Shown here one piece after another: positions 9,024 through 18,757 of a DNA stretch of 64,000 nt. The DNA comes from DASYXZ01 sp035308965. GTDB lineage: Bacteria > Acidobacteriota > Terriglobia > UBA7540. Both the position numbers and the translations under genes were made by a program. The notes below the pieces were generated by a model. That model ran no database searches and was not told where the DNA came from. It saw nothing but the letters and a program-made list of their open reading frames with translations. Positions within the stretch are counted from its first letter, which is position 1. Each line of letters opens with the position of its first letter. The stretch covers positions 314,332 to 378,331 of the forward strand of contig DATGFN010000065.1 of the NCBI GenBank assembly GCA_035308965.1. Direction: 5' to 3'.

Positions 9024-11657
9024 CTATGGTGCTTCCCAATCCAAGGCATAAATTTCCTGGGTGCTGATGTCGCGCAGGGTGATGGGAAAATCATCGGGGC
9101 CAACTCCGAACCAGGGGCCAAAGGTTCCCTGAGCTGCTCGGAATCCTTTCAGCCCGGCGACCACTCGTTCGATCCGTCCGTCGCTGAGGCGGATGGTGAA
9201 AGCGCCCTCGTCACCGTTCGAGGAGGCGGTAAAGTGGATCGATGAACCGTCGCGCGACCACACTGGATAGGCGGCATCAAGCCGAGCCACCACCTTCCAT
9301 TTCTGTGTCCTGAAGTCGAAAACCATCACATGATGGGTATCGTAAGTCGAGGCGGCGATGTACCGCCCGTCGGGCGACCAGCGGGGCGAGAAGAAACCCT
9401 CCGAACCCGGCAACTTCAATACCTGACCTGTTTTCAAATCAATCACGCGGACCCCGAACGTGGCAAGGTCGGCTTCCCAGAGCGACCCAAACGCCAGGCG
9501 CGTACCATCCGACGACCAAGTCGCGTCTCCATCGTTGTGTTCACCGGGGTTGACGGGCTGCGGGCTACCCCCATCTACAGAAACCGTCTTCAAGTTCCAC
9601 GGCCTTCCGGGCATGGCGGCTGAAAATGCGATGTGTTTACCGTCTGGTGACCAATGCGGCAGTGCGGCGTTCATGGGCGGAGAAGTAAGCTGGAGGCGAT
9701 CACTGCCATCCGGCCTGCTTCGCCACAACGCGCCGTCCGGATAGCTTAAATACGCAACCCAAGCCCCGTCCCGCGAGAATTCGACCCACTCGGCGGATAT
9801 CCCACCCAAAAAAGGGGTGAAGTGAGCCGCCTTTGGGTCGTACCGAACCAACTCCCCCCGAGGTAGTGAGGCCACTACGTAAATCTTTTTACCATCCCGG
9901 CTTGAATTGGGGGCGTAGGCATCCATTTGTCCGGAGGTCAACTGCACGGGTTCGCCGGTTCCCCTCCGGAAAAAGCCCTTTTCTTCGCGAATCGCCCAGA
10001 CATTTGTCCTGCCCTCTCGCACGGACTGGAAGAGGAAATATTTTCCGTCCGGGGTCCAACTGCCACAGCATTCCGCCGATGGATTGTTCCACCCAGGCAG
10101 CAAAGGACGCAGGCCGGTCCCGTCGGTTGAGACCTCCCATAAGGAGAGCGAGTTGGTTTTTGCGTCGAGCACCGAGAAGCGCAGGAGGCGGTGATCGGGG
10201 GACCAGCGCGGCCACGCGGGTTCGCCTGGAAGTGTTGCCAGCTTTCGCGAATCGCCGCCAGCTTCATTCGCAATGTATAGCTCGTTCCGGCGCGTGTAGA
10301 TAATCTCCTTCCCGTCAGGTGACCAATTCCCATCGCGGGCAGCAAGTTGACCGAGCGACCGGGGGGGACCGCCCCGCAGGGGCAGGATTGCCAGCGGATT
10401 TTCAGGCACGCTCCTGAAATCATTGGCAACTAGGAGCTTCGAATCGTCCGGTGAGATGCCGTAGATTTTGGGAAATGGCATGGGCGTCGGGATGGTGGCC
10501 GTTGAGCCGCCTGCGACCGATACTTGAGCGAACGCGCTGGATTCAGCGAAGTATTCGACAAAGTAGAGTCGCGCCCCATCAGTCAAGATTGGCGAAGGGA
10601 TCGAATCGGCTGGGATTTTCACCTGACCGTCGTTCGTGATGCGAACATATTTGAGTACCCGGGGCGCCGGGCGGGAGGTCAACGAAGGGAGGATCAGAAC
10701 CAGCAGAATGGCGCCGAAAACGAGCGCGTACGTCAGCCGCCGCCACGAGAGTCGGGAGAGCGGACTGGCGGTGAGGGTCCCAGGTGAGGCGACGGCGCCC
10801 AAGGTGCCCTCCCCCGAATCCGTCTCCCGCTTCAGGCTCTTGAGGTCCGCCTGGAGGTCGGGGGCGGTTTGATAACGCAACCGGCGGTCCAATTCCAGCG
10901 CGCGTTTGATGATGGCATCCAGTTTGGGCGGCAAATCAGGATTCAAAAGGGAGGGAACGACAAAGGGCTGGTCGGGATCGAATCCCAAACGAGTGGAGGA
11001 GAAAGCGTGGCGGCCCGTAGCCATTTCATACATAACGGCGCCAAAGCTGAACAAGTCCGTACGCGCATCCAGTTCTTCTCCGCGGATCTGCTCGGGAGAC
11101 ATATAGCCGACGGTTCCGACGGCCACTCCCGCCATGGTCAACCTTTCACCCTCGCCGCCCAAATCCAGGGGCTGCCCCGGAGAGGACATCGAGGCGGGCG
11201 GCGTTTCTTCAAGCCGCTGCGGCGCCAGTTTGGCGAGGCCGAAATCCAGCACCTTCACCCGGCCCCGGGCTGTGATGAAAATATTGGCTGGCTTAATGTC
11301 GCGATGAATGATCCCATTCGAATGCGCCGCATCCAGCGCGTCGGCAATTTGGATGGAAATATCCAACATTTCGCCGGGGTTCATGGCCTTCCCGGCGACG
11401 CGTTGGCCAAGTGTTTGCCCCTCGAGAAACTCCATGACGATGAAGGGCTGGCCATCGTGGTCGTGAATTTCATGGATGGTGCAGATATTGGGATGGTTCA
11501 ATGCGGACGCGGCGCGTGCTTCGCGCAGGAACCGCTCCAGGGCCTCCTGGTCTTTTGACCAATCGTCAGGAAGGAATTTGAGCGCGACGAACCGGCCCAG
11601 AGTGACATCCTCACCCTTATAGACCACACCCATGCCGCCGCTGCCGAGCTTCTCCAA
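9024..11657 (-). CDS. Membrane-anchored Ser/Thr protein kinase with TolB-like propeller
   Basis: Pkn-type receptor kinase. The first usable start is TTG 11657, giving 877 residues. Kinase homology plainly begins earlier: the frame upstream reads ISIGKVVSHYRVLEKLG, and the ATT at 11693-11691 or a lost ATG may be the true start. Motifs (numbered from 11657): glycine loop GSGGMG 5-10, Lys27, HRDIKPAN 118-125, DFG at 138, and SPEQ. A membrane helix (LVFGAILLVLILPSL) lies near 312-326, and a six-bladed-type PD40/TolB propeller fills about 350-877 (repeated WSPDGK/WSRDG). The kinase is cytoplasmic and the propeller is outside, probably as a sensor or protein-interaction platform. Ligand is unknown. 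Confidence 0.88.
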   Translation of the reverse strand: MEKLGSGGMGVVYKGEDVTLGRFVALKFLPDDWSKDQEALERFLREARAASALNHPNICTIHEIHDHDGQPFIVMEFLEGQTLGQRVAGKAMNPGEMLDISIQIADALDAAHSNGIIHRDIKPANIFITARGRVKVLDFGLAKLAPQRLEETPPASMSSPGQPLDLGGEGERLTMAGVAVGTVGYMSPEQIRGEELDARTDLFSFGAVMYEMATGRHAFSSTRLGFDPDQPFVVPSLLNPDLPPKLDAIIKRALELDRRLRYQTAPDLQADLKSLKRETDSGEGTLGAVASPGTLTASPLSRLSWRRLTYALVFGAILLVLILPSLTSRPAPRVLKYVRITNDGQVKIPADSIPSPILTDGARLYFVEYFAESSAFAQVSVAGGSTATIPTPMPFPKIYGISPDDSKLLVANDFRSVPENPLAILPLRGGPPRSLGQLAARDGNWSPDGKEIIYTRRNELYIANEAGGDSRKLATLPGEPAWPRWSPDHRLLRFSVLDAKTNSLSLWEVSTDGTGLRPLLPGWNNPSAECCGSWTPDGKYFLFQSVREGRTNVWAIREEKGFFRRGTGEPVQLTSGQMDAYAPNSSRDGKKIYVVASLPRGELVRYDPKAAHFTPFLGGISAEWVEFSRDGAWVAYLSYPDGALWRSRPDGSDRLQLTSPPMNAALPHWSPDGKHIAFSAAMPGRPWNLKTVSVDGGSPQPVNPGEHNDGDATWSSDGTRLAFGSLWEADLATFGVRVIDLKTGQVLKLPGSEGFFSPRWSPDGRYIAASTYDTHHVMVFDFRTQKWKVVARLDAAYPVWSRDGSSIHFTASSNGDEGAFTIRLSDGRIERVVAGLKGFRAAQGTFGPWFGVGPDDFPITLRDISTQEIYALDWEAP

Positions 11658-11758
11658 GACGCGATAATGAGAGACAACTTTTCCAATGGAAATAGCACTA
11701 CCCTCGATTAAGGAGGATAGTGCATGTGAATGAAATAGGTGTCAAGATTGGAAAACAC

Positions 11759-12814
11759 TTACCCGGTGTGATAGCGAAACCCGTAGAACCACTTTTGTCC
11801 TCCGTAAAGGCTAAACCGGCGCCGCACTTCCGCCCTCTGCTCGATCTGATTCCCTGCTCCACTGTAAGGGCAAACAACAGTTACGTATTCTCCGAGGGCA
11901 AGCACCATCGTCAAGCCCACTCCGATGCCTCCTTTGGAAATATTTTCTGTGCGGCCGAGTTCCATTTGACCCGCTTGGTTTCGCACCATCATCGGAAGTT
12001 TCAACGTCAGGCGGCGGAAGATGCGACGCTCGGTCTTCCGGTCCCACTTCTGGAGTGGAGGGACGGCCGGGAGATCTGCTGACGATGGACGCGGAGTGAT
12101 TCCTGCAACCTCTGCCGGATCCCGAATGGGCATGATTACCAAGTCGGCGCCCGGGGGCATTTTCACGGGCGGATCAACTTTCTGGGCCACGCGAACGTCG
12201 GCGCCATATACCCATGCCGTAAGTTCTCCGCATTTCTCACAAAGCTTCTCGATGCTGCCGCTGGAATCGAGAATATTGATTTCGGTAAGACTTAGGACCA
12301 GGAAACTTTCCTTGCCACAAATCGTGCATTGAAGGAGCGCGCCACTTTCGGAACCTTTATCTTCCAAGGGCGGGGGGAAATCGATTTCCCAAAGTGTGCG
12401 GCCCTTATCAACGCACTCCACTCCCCATTCGGAGAATCGATCCCCTTCCTGGCGCGATAATCCCACCACGCGAAAATCGTCTTCGCGCAAATTCTCGAGA
12501 TTGATGATTCGAACTGTTTCATTAGGGACGAGGCGATGCTTTAGCACGATCAACGCGCCATCCCGGTTGACCATCAAGGTGCGTGTGTCTTCACAAAAGT
12601 CACCACCTCTGCCGCCGAACGAAAACACCCGGATCGGAATTTCCAGCATGATACGCTCGGTCCGCCGAAGACGGGCTCCGGTCTTCGCGCTTTGCGTTTC
12701 CGATTGGGGAATGCCGCTCATAAGAGGTTTGCGCAAGTGAAATCTGGAAGTCTTGGTCCAACGCCGGCCAATAAACCCTTCCAATGGTTTATCGGACAAG
12801 TGAACTGGCTTCAT
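11759..12814 (-). CDS. Dual PilZ-type protein with central CxxC zinc ribbon
   Basis: 351-residue protein with an N-terminal PilZ-like half (about 45-135, RRTERIMLEIPIRV), a central two-CxxC ribbon (CTIC and CEKC, about 30 residues apart) and a C-terminal PilZ domain. The C-terminal domain keeps the c-di-GMP signature: an Arg-rich RKTERRIFRR entry and ENISKGGIGV (N-x-S-x-x-G). The N-terminal half lacks a clear D/NxSxxG. A paralogue with the same order lies at 27403-28263. Likely cytoplasmic c-di-GMP effectors, with the ribbon possibly binding zinc or a partner. The start may be further in (for example the Met at residue 32). Output is unknown. Confidence 0.75.
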   Translation of the reverse strand: MKPVHLSDKPLEGFIGRRWTKTSRFHLRKPLMSGIPQSETQSAKTGARLRRTERIMLEIPIRVFSFGGRGGDFCEDTRTLMVNRDGALIVLKHRLVPNETVRIINLENLREDDFRVVGLSRQEGDRFSEWGVECVDKGRTLWEIDFPPPLEDKGSESGALLQCTICGKESFLVLSLTEINILDSSGSIEKLCEKCGELTAWVYGADVRVAQKVDPPVKMPPGADLVIMPIRDPAEVAGITPRPSSADLPAVPPLQKWDRKTERRIFRRLTLKLPMMVRNQAGQMELGRTENISKGGIGVGLTMVLALGEYVTVVCPYSGAGNQIEQRAEVRRRFSLYGGQKWFYGFRYHTG

Positions 12815-13249
12815 GAATTTTCTTGGGGAAAGCGGGTTCGAAGAAAAGCAAACGCCCTCGCGCAGAGATGCGAAGGCGCAAAGTCTCGCAGTGGAAGCCT
12901 CCTATATTTCCTGGCCGCGCTTTGCGCCTCCGCGCCTTTGCGAGAAATTATTTGGTTTTGCCGCAATTTGGTCAAAGTTAAGAGTGGACGTTCTCACTGC
13001 CCCCGGACCCTGCCGAAAGTGGTCCGAAACAAATTGACCGTGGATTTTCCGGCGCGCTGGCTGGAGGGTGGTAGAATATCCAGTCCAGTAAGACGTGATT
13101 ATCCCGGCCAATCACTTGCCCGCATTCGACCCAAATCGAGCCGCCCCGCGCCCAAAAACATCTCTTGCACACTTTCCCCCAAAATCACTGATGGCCAAAT
13201 GCGTGCGCCCGGTTGCAGTCGGCAGCGAGCGTTCACGCAAGGAGGATTT
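12815..13249. other. Intergenic region upstream of pntAA
   Basis: 435 bases between divergent genes; it holds the imperfect inverted repeat at 12857-12946. An open frame runs through from 12692 into pntAA, but its composition and lack of homology, together with the strong ribosome binding site at 13239-13246, indicate it is not coding. Confidence 0.5.
12857..12946. repeat. Imperfect inverted repeat (GCGCAAAG...CTTTGCGC family)
   Basis: The left arm at 12857-12890 (ends GCGAAGGCGCAAAG...) pairs imperfectly with the right arm at 12919-12946 (CTTTGCGCCTCCGCGCC...). This type of GGCGCAAAG repeat is common between genes in environmental bacteria. It lies between the divergent PilZ and pntAA genes. 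Confidence 0.6.
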
Positions 13250-14431
13250 ATGATTGTCGGGGTACCGAAAGAAAGTTTTCCCGGGGAGCGGCGCGTGGCG
13301 CTGGTGCCCGCCGTCCTCGCTAATCTAACCAAGGCGGGATTTGAAGTTTTGATCGAAGCGGGAGCAGGCGAAGGTGCGGGCTACCCGGATGCGGACTACG
13401 TTCAAAAAGGGGCCAAGGTCTTGCCGAGTCGGGCCGAAGTATTCCAGGCCGCTGACATATTGGTTCAAGTCCTCGCTCCCGGCTCAAACGACAAGACGGG
13501 CGCGGCTGACCTTCCGCTTCTTCGCCAAGGGCAGGTTCTCATCGGGTTTCTGCGGCCACTCGGGTCGCTCGAGGTTCTTCAAACTATCGCCGCCCGCGGC
13601 GTCACGGCGTTTTCCGTCGAACTCGTACCACGAATCACCCGCGCGCAAAACATGGACGTCCTTTCTTCCATGGCCACCATCTGCGGTTATAAAGCGGTGC
13701 TGCTGGCCGCCGATACGCTGCCACGGATCTTTCCCATGCTCACCACGGCGGCAGGCACCATTACTCCGGCGCGCATATTTATAATCGGGGCGGGCGTGGC
13801 CGGACTCCAGGCCATCGCCACCGCCCGCAGGCTGGGCGCGGTGGCATCCGCCTATGACCTTCGTCCAGCCACCAAAGAGCAGGTGCAGAGCCTCGGCGGG
13901 AGGTTTGTGGAATTGCCTTTGGACACGAAGGAGGCCGAAGACGCCCGTGGATATGCGAAGGCTCAGGATGAAACCTTCTACCAACGGCAGCGCGAGCTCC
14001 TGGGACGCGTGGTGGCGGAGAGTGATGTGGTGATTACGGCTGCCGTGGTTCCAGGCCGCAAGCCTCCCGTGCTGGTGACCACCGAGATGGTGACCCACAT
14101 GGCTCCCGGCTCGGTCATCATCGACCTGGCGGGAGAACAAGGGGGCAACTGCGAGTCAACGCGGCCGGGTGAGGTGACCATCGTTCACGGTGTTACCGTC
14201 ATCGGTACAATCAATTTGGCCAGTAAAGTTCCCTACCACGCCAGCTACATGTACGCGCGGAATATTTCGGCTTTCCTCCTGCACCTTTACCAGGGTGGGA
14301 AACTCCAGGTGGGCGGAGAAGATGCCATCATCAATCAAACCCTGGTAACCCACGGCGGTGAGATTGTAAATTCCATGGTGCGGGAATTTTTCAAACTTCC
14401 GCCCCGAGCCGCCGCCACAAGCTCCGCCTGA
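13250..14431 (+). CDS. pntAA: NAD(P) transhydrogenase, alpha subunit part 1 (domain I)
   Basis: 393-residue soluble NAD(H)-binding subunit of the proton-translocating transhydrogenase, which uses the proton gradient to make NADPH from NADH. ATG 13250 follows AAGGAGGA. The N-terminus MIVGVPKESFPGERRVALVP is diagnostic. The NAD-binding Rossmann loop is IIGAGVAGLQAIATARRLGA (about 177-196), and the ARAQNMDVLSS-type segment and DLAGEQGGNCE are also conserved. Splitting of alpha into AA and AB is the Rhodospirillum rubrum-type arrangement. First gene of the pntAA-pntAB-pntB operon; 99 bases separate it from pntAB. Confidence 0.96.
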   Translation: MIVGVPKESFPGERRVALVPAVLANLTKAGFEVLIEAGAGEGAGYPDADYVQKGAKVLPSRAEVFQAADILVQVLAPGSNDKTGAADLPLLRQGQVLIGFLRPLGSLEVLQTIAARGVTAFSVELVPRITRAQNMDVLSSMATICGYKAVLLAADTLPRIFPMLTTAAGTITPARIFIIGAGVAGLQAIATARRLGAVASAYDLRPATKEQVQSLGGRFVELPLDTKEAEDARGYAKAQDETFYQRQRELLGRVVAESDVVITAAVVPGRKPPVLVTTEMVTHMAPGSVIIDLAGEQGGNCESTRPGEVTIVHGVTVIGTINLASKVPYHASYMYARNISAFLLHLYQGGKLQVGGEDAIINQTLVTHGGEIVNSMVREFFKLPPRAAATSSA

Positions 14432-14530
14432 GAGGAACTTCGATTCAGCGGCGTGCAATTTCCAGGTATGCGTCATTATGCAAAAACTGCCGATAACCAT
14501 TAAGGATTCCGAACCGACACGGAGGACCCA

Positions 14531-14827
14531 GTGAGTTCAGAAATTATTACGGGACTTTATGTATTTTTGCTGGCGGGTTTTGTGGGCTTTGAAGTGATAC
14601 GCCGGGTCTCGCCCCTTCTCCACACCCCGCTGATGTCGCTCACCAACGCTCTGGACGCCATTGCCGTGGTGGGCGCCATTGTGATTGCTGGCGAGCACAA
14701 GAGCACGCTCTCCACTGTGCTCGGATCGCTGGCCGTGGCCGCGTCCATCAGCAACGTGGTGGGTGGTTTTCTGATCACTGACCGCATGTTGAAAATGTTC
14801 AAGACCACCAAGACTAAAAAATCATGA
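14531..14827 (+). CDS. pntAB: NAD(P) transhydrogenase, alpha subunit part 2
   Basis: 98-residue membrane subunit (domain II part) of the transhydrogenase. GTG 14531 is preceded by GGAGGA. Three hydrophobic helices are visible (GLYVFLLAGFVGFEVI; LTNALDAIAVVGAIVIAG; LGSLAVAASISNVVGGFLIT). The last part is the conserved SNVVGGFLITDRML. It overlaps the pntB start by four bases (ATGA), indicating translational coupling. Confidence 0.95.
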   Translation: MSSEIITGLYVFLLAGFVGFEVIRRVSPLLHTPLMSLTNALDAIAVVGAIVIAGEHKSTLSTVLGSLAVAASISNVVGGFLITDRMLKMFKTTKTKKS

Positions 14828-16224
14828 ACCCACCGCTCATGTCAGAACAGGTTATTCAGGTCATCTACCTCGTGGCCTCCGTGCTTTTCATTCTGTCGCT
14901 CAAGTGGATGAGTTCGCCCGCCACCGCCACGCGCGGAGTGCGAGCCGGTGAAATCGGCATGGCGCTCGCCATCGGCGGGACCTTGCTCTACCACGGCATT
15001 GTCGATTACCGCTTTGTGGCGATTGCCCTGGTGGTGGGAACGATCATCGGGATTCCGCTGGGACTCGTTCACATGACCGCCGTTCCCCAGCGGACGGCAC
15101 TGAGCCACGCCTTTGGTGCATTCTCCGTGACCCTGGTGGGCACGGCGGAGTTTTACCTTCGCACGCCCAACGTCTCGCCTTTCATGATGTCCGTGTTGTC
15201 GATGGAAGTCATTCTCGGCTCGCTGACTTTTACCGGAAGCTTGATGGCGGCGGGAAAGCTTCAGGAAGTTTTGCCGCAGCGCCCCATTACTTTCAAGGGA
15301 CAGAATATCGTTAACCTCTCGATACTCGCCGTAGCAGTGGCGGTGGCCGTGGTTCTGGTTTTTCATCCCGAGCGCGCCAGTTTATTTCCCCTGATCATTC
15401 TGATGCCGCTCATTTTTGGGGTGATGATGATTGTTCCCATCGGAGGCGCAGACATGCCCACGGTGATTTCCCTGCTCAACTCCTATGCCGGATTATCAGC
15501 GGCGGCAATGGGATTTGCTCTCGACAGCAAGCTCCTGATCATCGCCGGCGCGCTCGACGGCTCCTCCGGATTCATTCTCTCCGTGATCATGTCCAAGGCT
15601 ATGAACCGTTCTTTTACCAATGTGCTATTTGGAGCCTTTGGTCAGGTCCAGGCCTCGGCGGCGGCGCAGGGCGAGGCGCGCACTGTGAAAACCGCGACGG
15701 CCGAGGAAGCCGCGGGGATTTTGGGTGCGGCTAACTCGGTGGTGATTGTTCCTGGCTACGGATTGGCTGTGGCCCAAGCACAGCACAAAGTCCGCGAACT
15801 GTTCGAGGCGCTCATTAAACGCGGAGTAAACGTGAAATTCGGCATTCATCCCGTCGCTGGCCGCATGCCCGGGCACATGAACGTCCTCCTGGCGGAGGCG
15901 GATATTCCCTATGACCGCCTGCTCGATATGGACGCCATCAATCCCGAGTTCCCGGAAACCGATGTGGTGCTGATCATCGGCGCCAATGACGTTACCAATC
16001 CCGCCGCGCGCACCGACCAGAGCAGCCCGATATACGGAATGCCGATACTTGATGTGGATAAGGCCCGAACGATTATGGTGATCAAACGCGGCATGAGTCC
16101 GGGCTTTGCCGGCATTGACAACGAACTCTATTACATGGATAAGACCCTGATGCTTTTCGGCGACGCCCGTAAGTTTGTGGGCGACATCGTGAGGGAACTG
16201 GGCGGCGCGGGCGGGCATGGATAA
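14824..16224 (+). CDS. pntB: NAD(P) transhydrogenase, beta subunit
   Basis: 466-residue beta subunit. The N-terminal 270 residues are membrane helices forming the proton channel with PntAB, and the C-terminal domain III binds NADP(H): VVIVPGYGLAVAQAQHKVRE, KFGIHPVAGRMPGHMNVLLAEA, GANDVTNPAA and DKARTIMVIKRGMSPGFAGIDN. All expected family segments are present and the length is normal. Coupled to pntAB by an ATGA overlap. No neighbouring gene suggests special regulation. Confidence 0.96.
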   Translation: MNPPLMSEQVIQVIYLVASVLFILSLKWMSSPATATRGVRAGEIGMALAIGGTLLYHGIVDYRFVAIALVVGTIIGIPLGLVHMTAVPQRTALSHAFGAFSVTLVGTAEFYLRTPNVSPFMMSVLSMEVILGSLTFTGSLMAAGKLQEVLPQRPITFKGQNIVNLSILAVAVAVAVVLVFHPERASLFPLIILMPLIFGVMMIVPIGGADMPTVISLLNSYAGLSAAAMGFALDSKLLIIAGALDGSSGFILSVIMSKAMNRSFTNVLFGAFGQVQASAAAQGEARTVKTATAEEAAGILGAANSVVIVPGYGLAVAQAQHKVRELFEALIKRGVNVKFGIHPVAGRMPGHMNVLLAEADIPYDRLLDMDAINPEFPETDVVLIIGANDVTNPAARTDQSSPIYGMPILDVDKARTIMVIKRGMSPGFAGIDNELYYMDKTLMLFGDARKFVGDIVRELGGAGGHG

Positions 16225-16389
16225 AAGCGCTGCGGGATTTACCTTCGCGTGTAATGACCGGCCAATTTAGTGCAAGGGAACTACGGATGACTTTACAGCT
16301 TCGACCCTTGCCTCACCGGTAAACAAGCCGTACACTCAGACCACTTCACCTTTGTTGAACGTGAAAGAACATTTCTTGGAGGTCGTGCA

Positions 16390-18717
16390 ATGAATCGCTT
16401 CCTCATTTCGGTGTGTACCCTCACAGTTTGTTTGTTGGCGGCTGTAGGAATATACGGCCAAACTCGACGGCCATCTGCAATTCAACCTGGGGAGGTCTCA
16501 AGTACGGTTCCCACCCCCGCGGAGCCGGACTCTCCCGGGACAGGCTTGGCTTCCACGCCCGGGCCTCAAGCCGCGGTTCCTCGCCTGATGAAATTCAGCG
16601 GGGCTCTGCATGATGCCGCGGGCAAGCCTGTTACTGGGACCGTCGATGTGACCTTCTCCTTGTATAGCACCGAAGTGGGCGGCGAGCCCTTGTGGTTTGA
16701 AACCCAGAGCGTGCAGGCGGACGACCTCGGCAGTTACACCGCACTGCTCGGCGACATGCACACCGACGGTCTGCCCGTCGATTTGTTCACTTCCGGTGAT
16801 GCGCGTTGGCTGGGCATTCAAGTGGGCGCCGAAGCCGAACAGCAGCCGCGCGTCTTGCTGGTGAGCGTGCCCTATGCATTGAAAGCGGGCGATGCGGAGA
16901 CGTTAGGCGGCAAGCCCGCCTCCGCCTACGTGCTCGCCGATGCGCAGAGCGGGACCACGGCGGGCACTACGACGACTTCGGCTGCAGGTGCAACACCCGC
17001 TGGATCCAAGGGCGCGACGGACAAGAGCGGCAAATCAAATGTTTCGCCTCTGGTGGCGGTGTGCTCCACGATTACCAGCAATGCCGGGGGCACGGCAAAC
17101 TTCCTCCCCATGTTCACGGCCCAGTGCAATATCGAGAACTCGGTGATTACCCAGTCCGCCGGCAACGTGGGCATAGGGACGGTGGCGCCGGGGGCGCAAC
17201 TGGACGTGCAAAATCCGGCAGCTCAAAATAATATCGCCCTGCGAGCGACCAACGCCAACGGCACGATGATGTTTGTCCCTAATTTAGGGGCAGGAGCGTT
17301 TAACAGTCTGTCGCAAGCGGGGGACCAGGGCTTGATTTACTACGGCTCCGCACCCGGTGGCGGCAACTTGGTGATAGCTCCCTGGACGGGGACCTTCAAC
17401 GCGGGAATGCGAATGACGACCGCCGGCAACGTGGGCATCGGGACGCCGAGCCCGCTGACCACGCTTCATGTAGCAACACAAGTTACAAATACAGTTAATA
17501 CCTCCGATACTAACCAGTACACAGCGGGAATCCTCGTCTCAGGAACGGATTTCACCGTCAATGTAAAGCTTCAACTTGGTTTGGGTGGTGAAAATTTTGG
17601 TGATGGAAGCTGGATTCAATCATCTAATTCTGAGAACAACAGCGCGGCGCCTTTGGCATTGAATCCAGTTGGCGGCAACGTCAGCATCGGGACGCCTATG
17701 CCGGGGTTTCAGCAGGGGCCGGGGGCGCAGTTGGATGTGCAAAATTCAACCGCTCAAAATAATATCGCCCTGCGAGCGCACAACGCCAATGGCACCGTAA
17801 TGTTTATCCCTAATCTTGGATATGGCGCGTATAACAATCTGGCGCAAGCGGGGGATCAGGGTATGATTTTCTACGGGACGACCGGCAATACCGGCAACTT
17901 GGTCATAGGTCCCTGGGCAGGGGCCGGTTCTCCCGGAATCAGAATTACCACCGCCGGCAACGTGGGCATCGGCACCTCCGCGCCCGCGGCTACGCTGGAA
18001 GTGAACGGGACCGCCCAGTTTGACGGGGCCGTAACCTTTGCCGGTGGACAGAGCGTGACGGGCACGGTCGCCGCTACATCTTTTTCGGGCGGCGGTTCAG
18101 GGCTAACGGGTCTTACTCCGGCCAATATCGCTGCCGGGACCGCGGCAATTAACATCTCCGGCAATGCTGCTACCGCAACTTCAGCCACGAGTGCGGGTTC
18201 CGCGACGACGGCGGGCTCGGCCACCACGGCGACCACGGCCTCCAACGCGCTGGAGCTTGGCGGCGTGCTTCCCAGCGGCTACATCGCCAACGGGACAGGG
18301 ACGCAGACCGCCAGCCTGACCATCTCCGGGAACGCGACGGCGTCCCAACTGGTTAGCACGGTAGCAAATGGCACCGCACCGCTCACCATCACAAGCAAGA
18401 CGCTGGTTGCGAACTTGAATGTCAACACCGTGAACGGCACGACGATCACGGCAACACCGATGCAGATGCTGACTGGCACGGTCTCGGTGACGGGCGGGGA
18501 TACGTCCGCAGGATGTCTTTCCAATACCGTAACCATATCGGGCGCGCAAACGAGCGGGTCCTTCAGCCGCGTGATGGCTTCACCACAGAGCGACCTCGGC
18601 TTCGCCGATGCCTCCTGGACGGCCAGGGTGTCGGCGGCCAACACGGTGAAGGTGGTAGTGTGCTCGTATTTCGGAGAGATTTTGAATACGACAACCTTCA
18701 ACGTCGCCGTGTTCTGA
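16390..18717 (+). CDS. Secreted fibre-like repeat protein, paralogue 1 (no S74 domain)
   Basis: 775-residue exported protein; signal peptide at residues 1-23 (ATG 16390 after TTGGAGGT). An N-terminal beta domain (about 60-165, FSGALHDAAGKPVTGTVDVT) is followed by a Thr/Ala/Gly linker, a two-Cys segment and two copies of a roughly 90-residue module (bases 17191-17456 and 17719-17991). The module reads LDVQN..AQNNIALRA..NGT...F.PNLG...N.L.QAGDQG and ends in AGNVGIGT. A low-complexity helix/coil (TATSATSAGSATTAGSATTA) precedes a compact C-terminal domain. Two paralogues follow (21497 and 61904); unlike them it lacks the C-terminal peptidase S74 chaperone. Likely a trimeric cell-surface fibre. 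Its end is 40 bases from a convergent winged-helix regulator. Confidence 0.8.
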   Translation: MNRFLISVCTLTVCLLAAVGIYGQTRRPSAIQPGEVSSTVPTPAEPDSPGTGLASTPGPQAAVPRLMKFSGALHDAAGKPVTGTVDVTFSLYSTEVGGEPLWFETQSVQADDLGSYTALLGDMHTDGLPVDLFTSGDARWLGIQVGAEAEQQPRVLLVSVPYALKAGDAETLGGKPASAYVLADAQSGTTAGTTTTSAAGATPAGSKGATDKSGKSNVSPLVAVCSTITSNAGGTANFLPMFTAQCNIENSVITQSAGNVGIGTVAPGAQLDVQNPAAQNNIALRATNANGTMMFVPNLGAGAFNSLSQAGDQGLIYYGSAPGGGNLVIAPWTGTFNAGMRMTTAGNVGIGTPSPLTTLHVATQVTNTVNTSDTNQYTAGILVSGTDFTVNVKLQLGLGGENFGDGSWIQSSNSENNSAAPLALNPVGGNVSIGTPMPGFQQGPGAQLDVQNSTAQNNIALRAHNANGTVMFIPNLGYGAYNNLAQAGDQGMIFYGTTGNTGNLVIGPWAGAGSPGIRITTAGNVGIGTSAPAATLEVNGTAQFDGAVTFAGGQSVTGTVAATSFSGGGSGLTGLTPANIAAGTAAINISGNAATATSATSAGSATTAGSATTATTASNALELGGVLPSGYIANGTGTQTASLTISGNATASQLVSTVANGTAPLTITSKTLVANLNVNTVNGTTITATPMQMLTGTVSVTGGDTSAGCLSNTVTISGAQTSGSFSRVMASPQSDLGFADASWTARVSAANTVKVVVCSYFGEILNTTTFNVAVF

Positions 18718-18757
18718 TGGATGGCTGCCCCTGGATGAACCAATATCCGGCAGTCGG

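Noticed and set aside
10869..11558. 229-codon plus-strand frame inside the kinase gene
   Set aside because: Antisense shadow of the kinase; no start signal or family match.
12692..13249. N-terminal extension of pntAA
   Set aside because: The family starts at MIVGVPKES with AAGGAGGA directly upstream; the extension crosses an inverted repeat and matches nothing.
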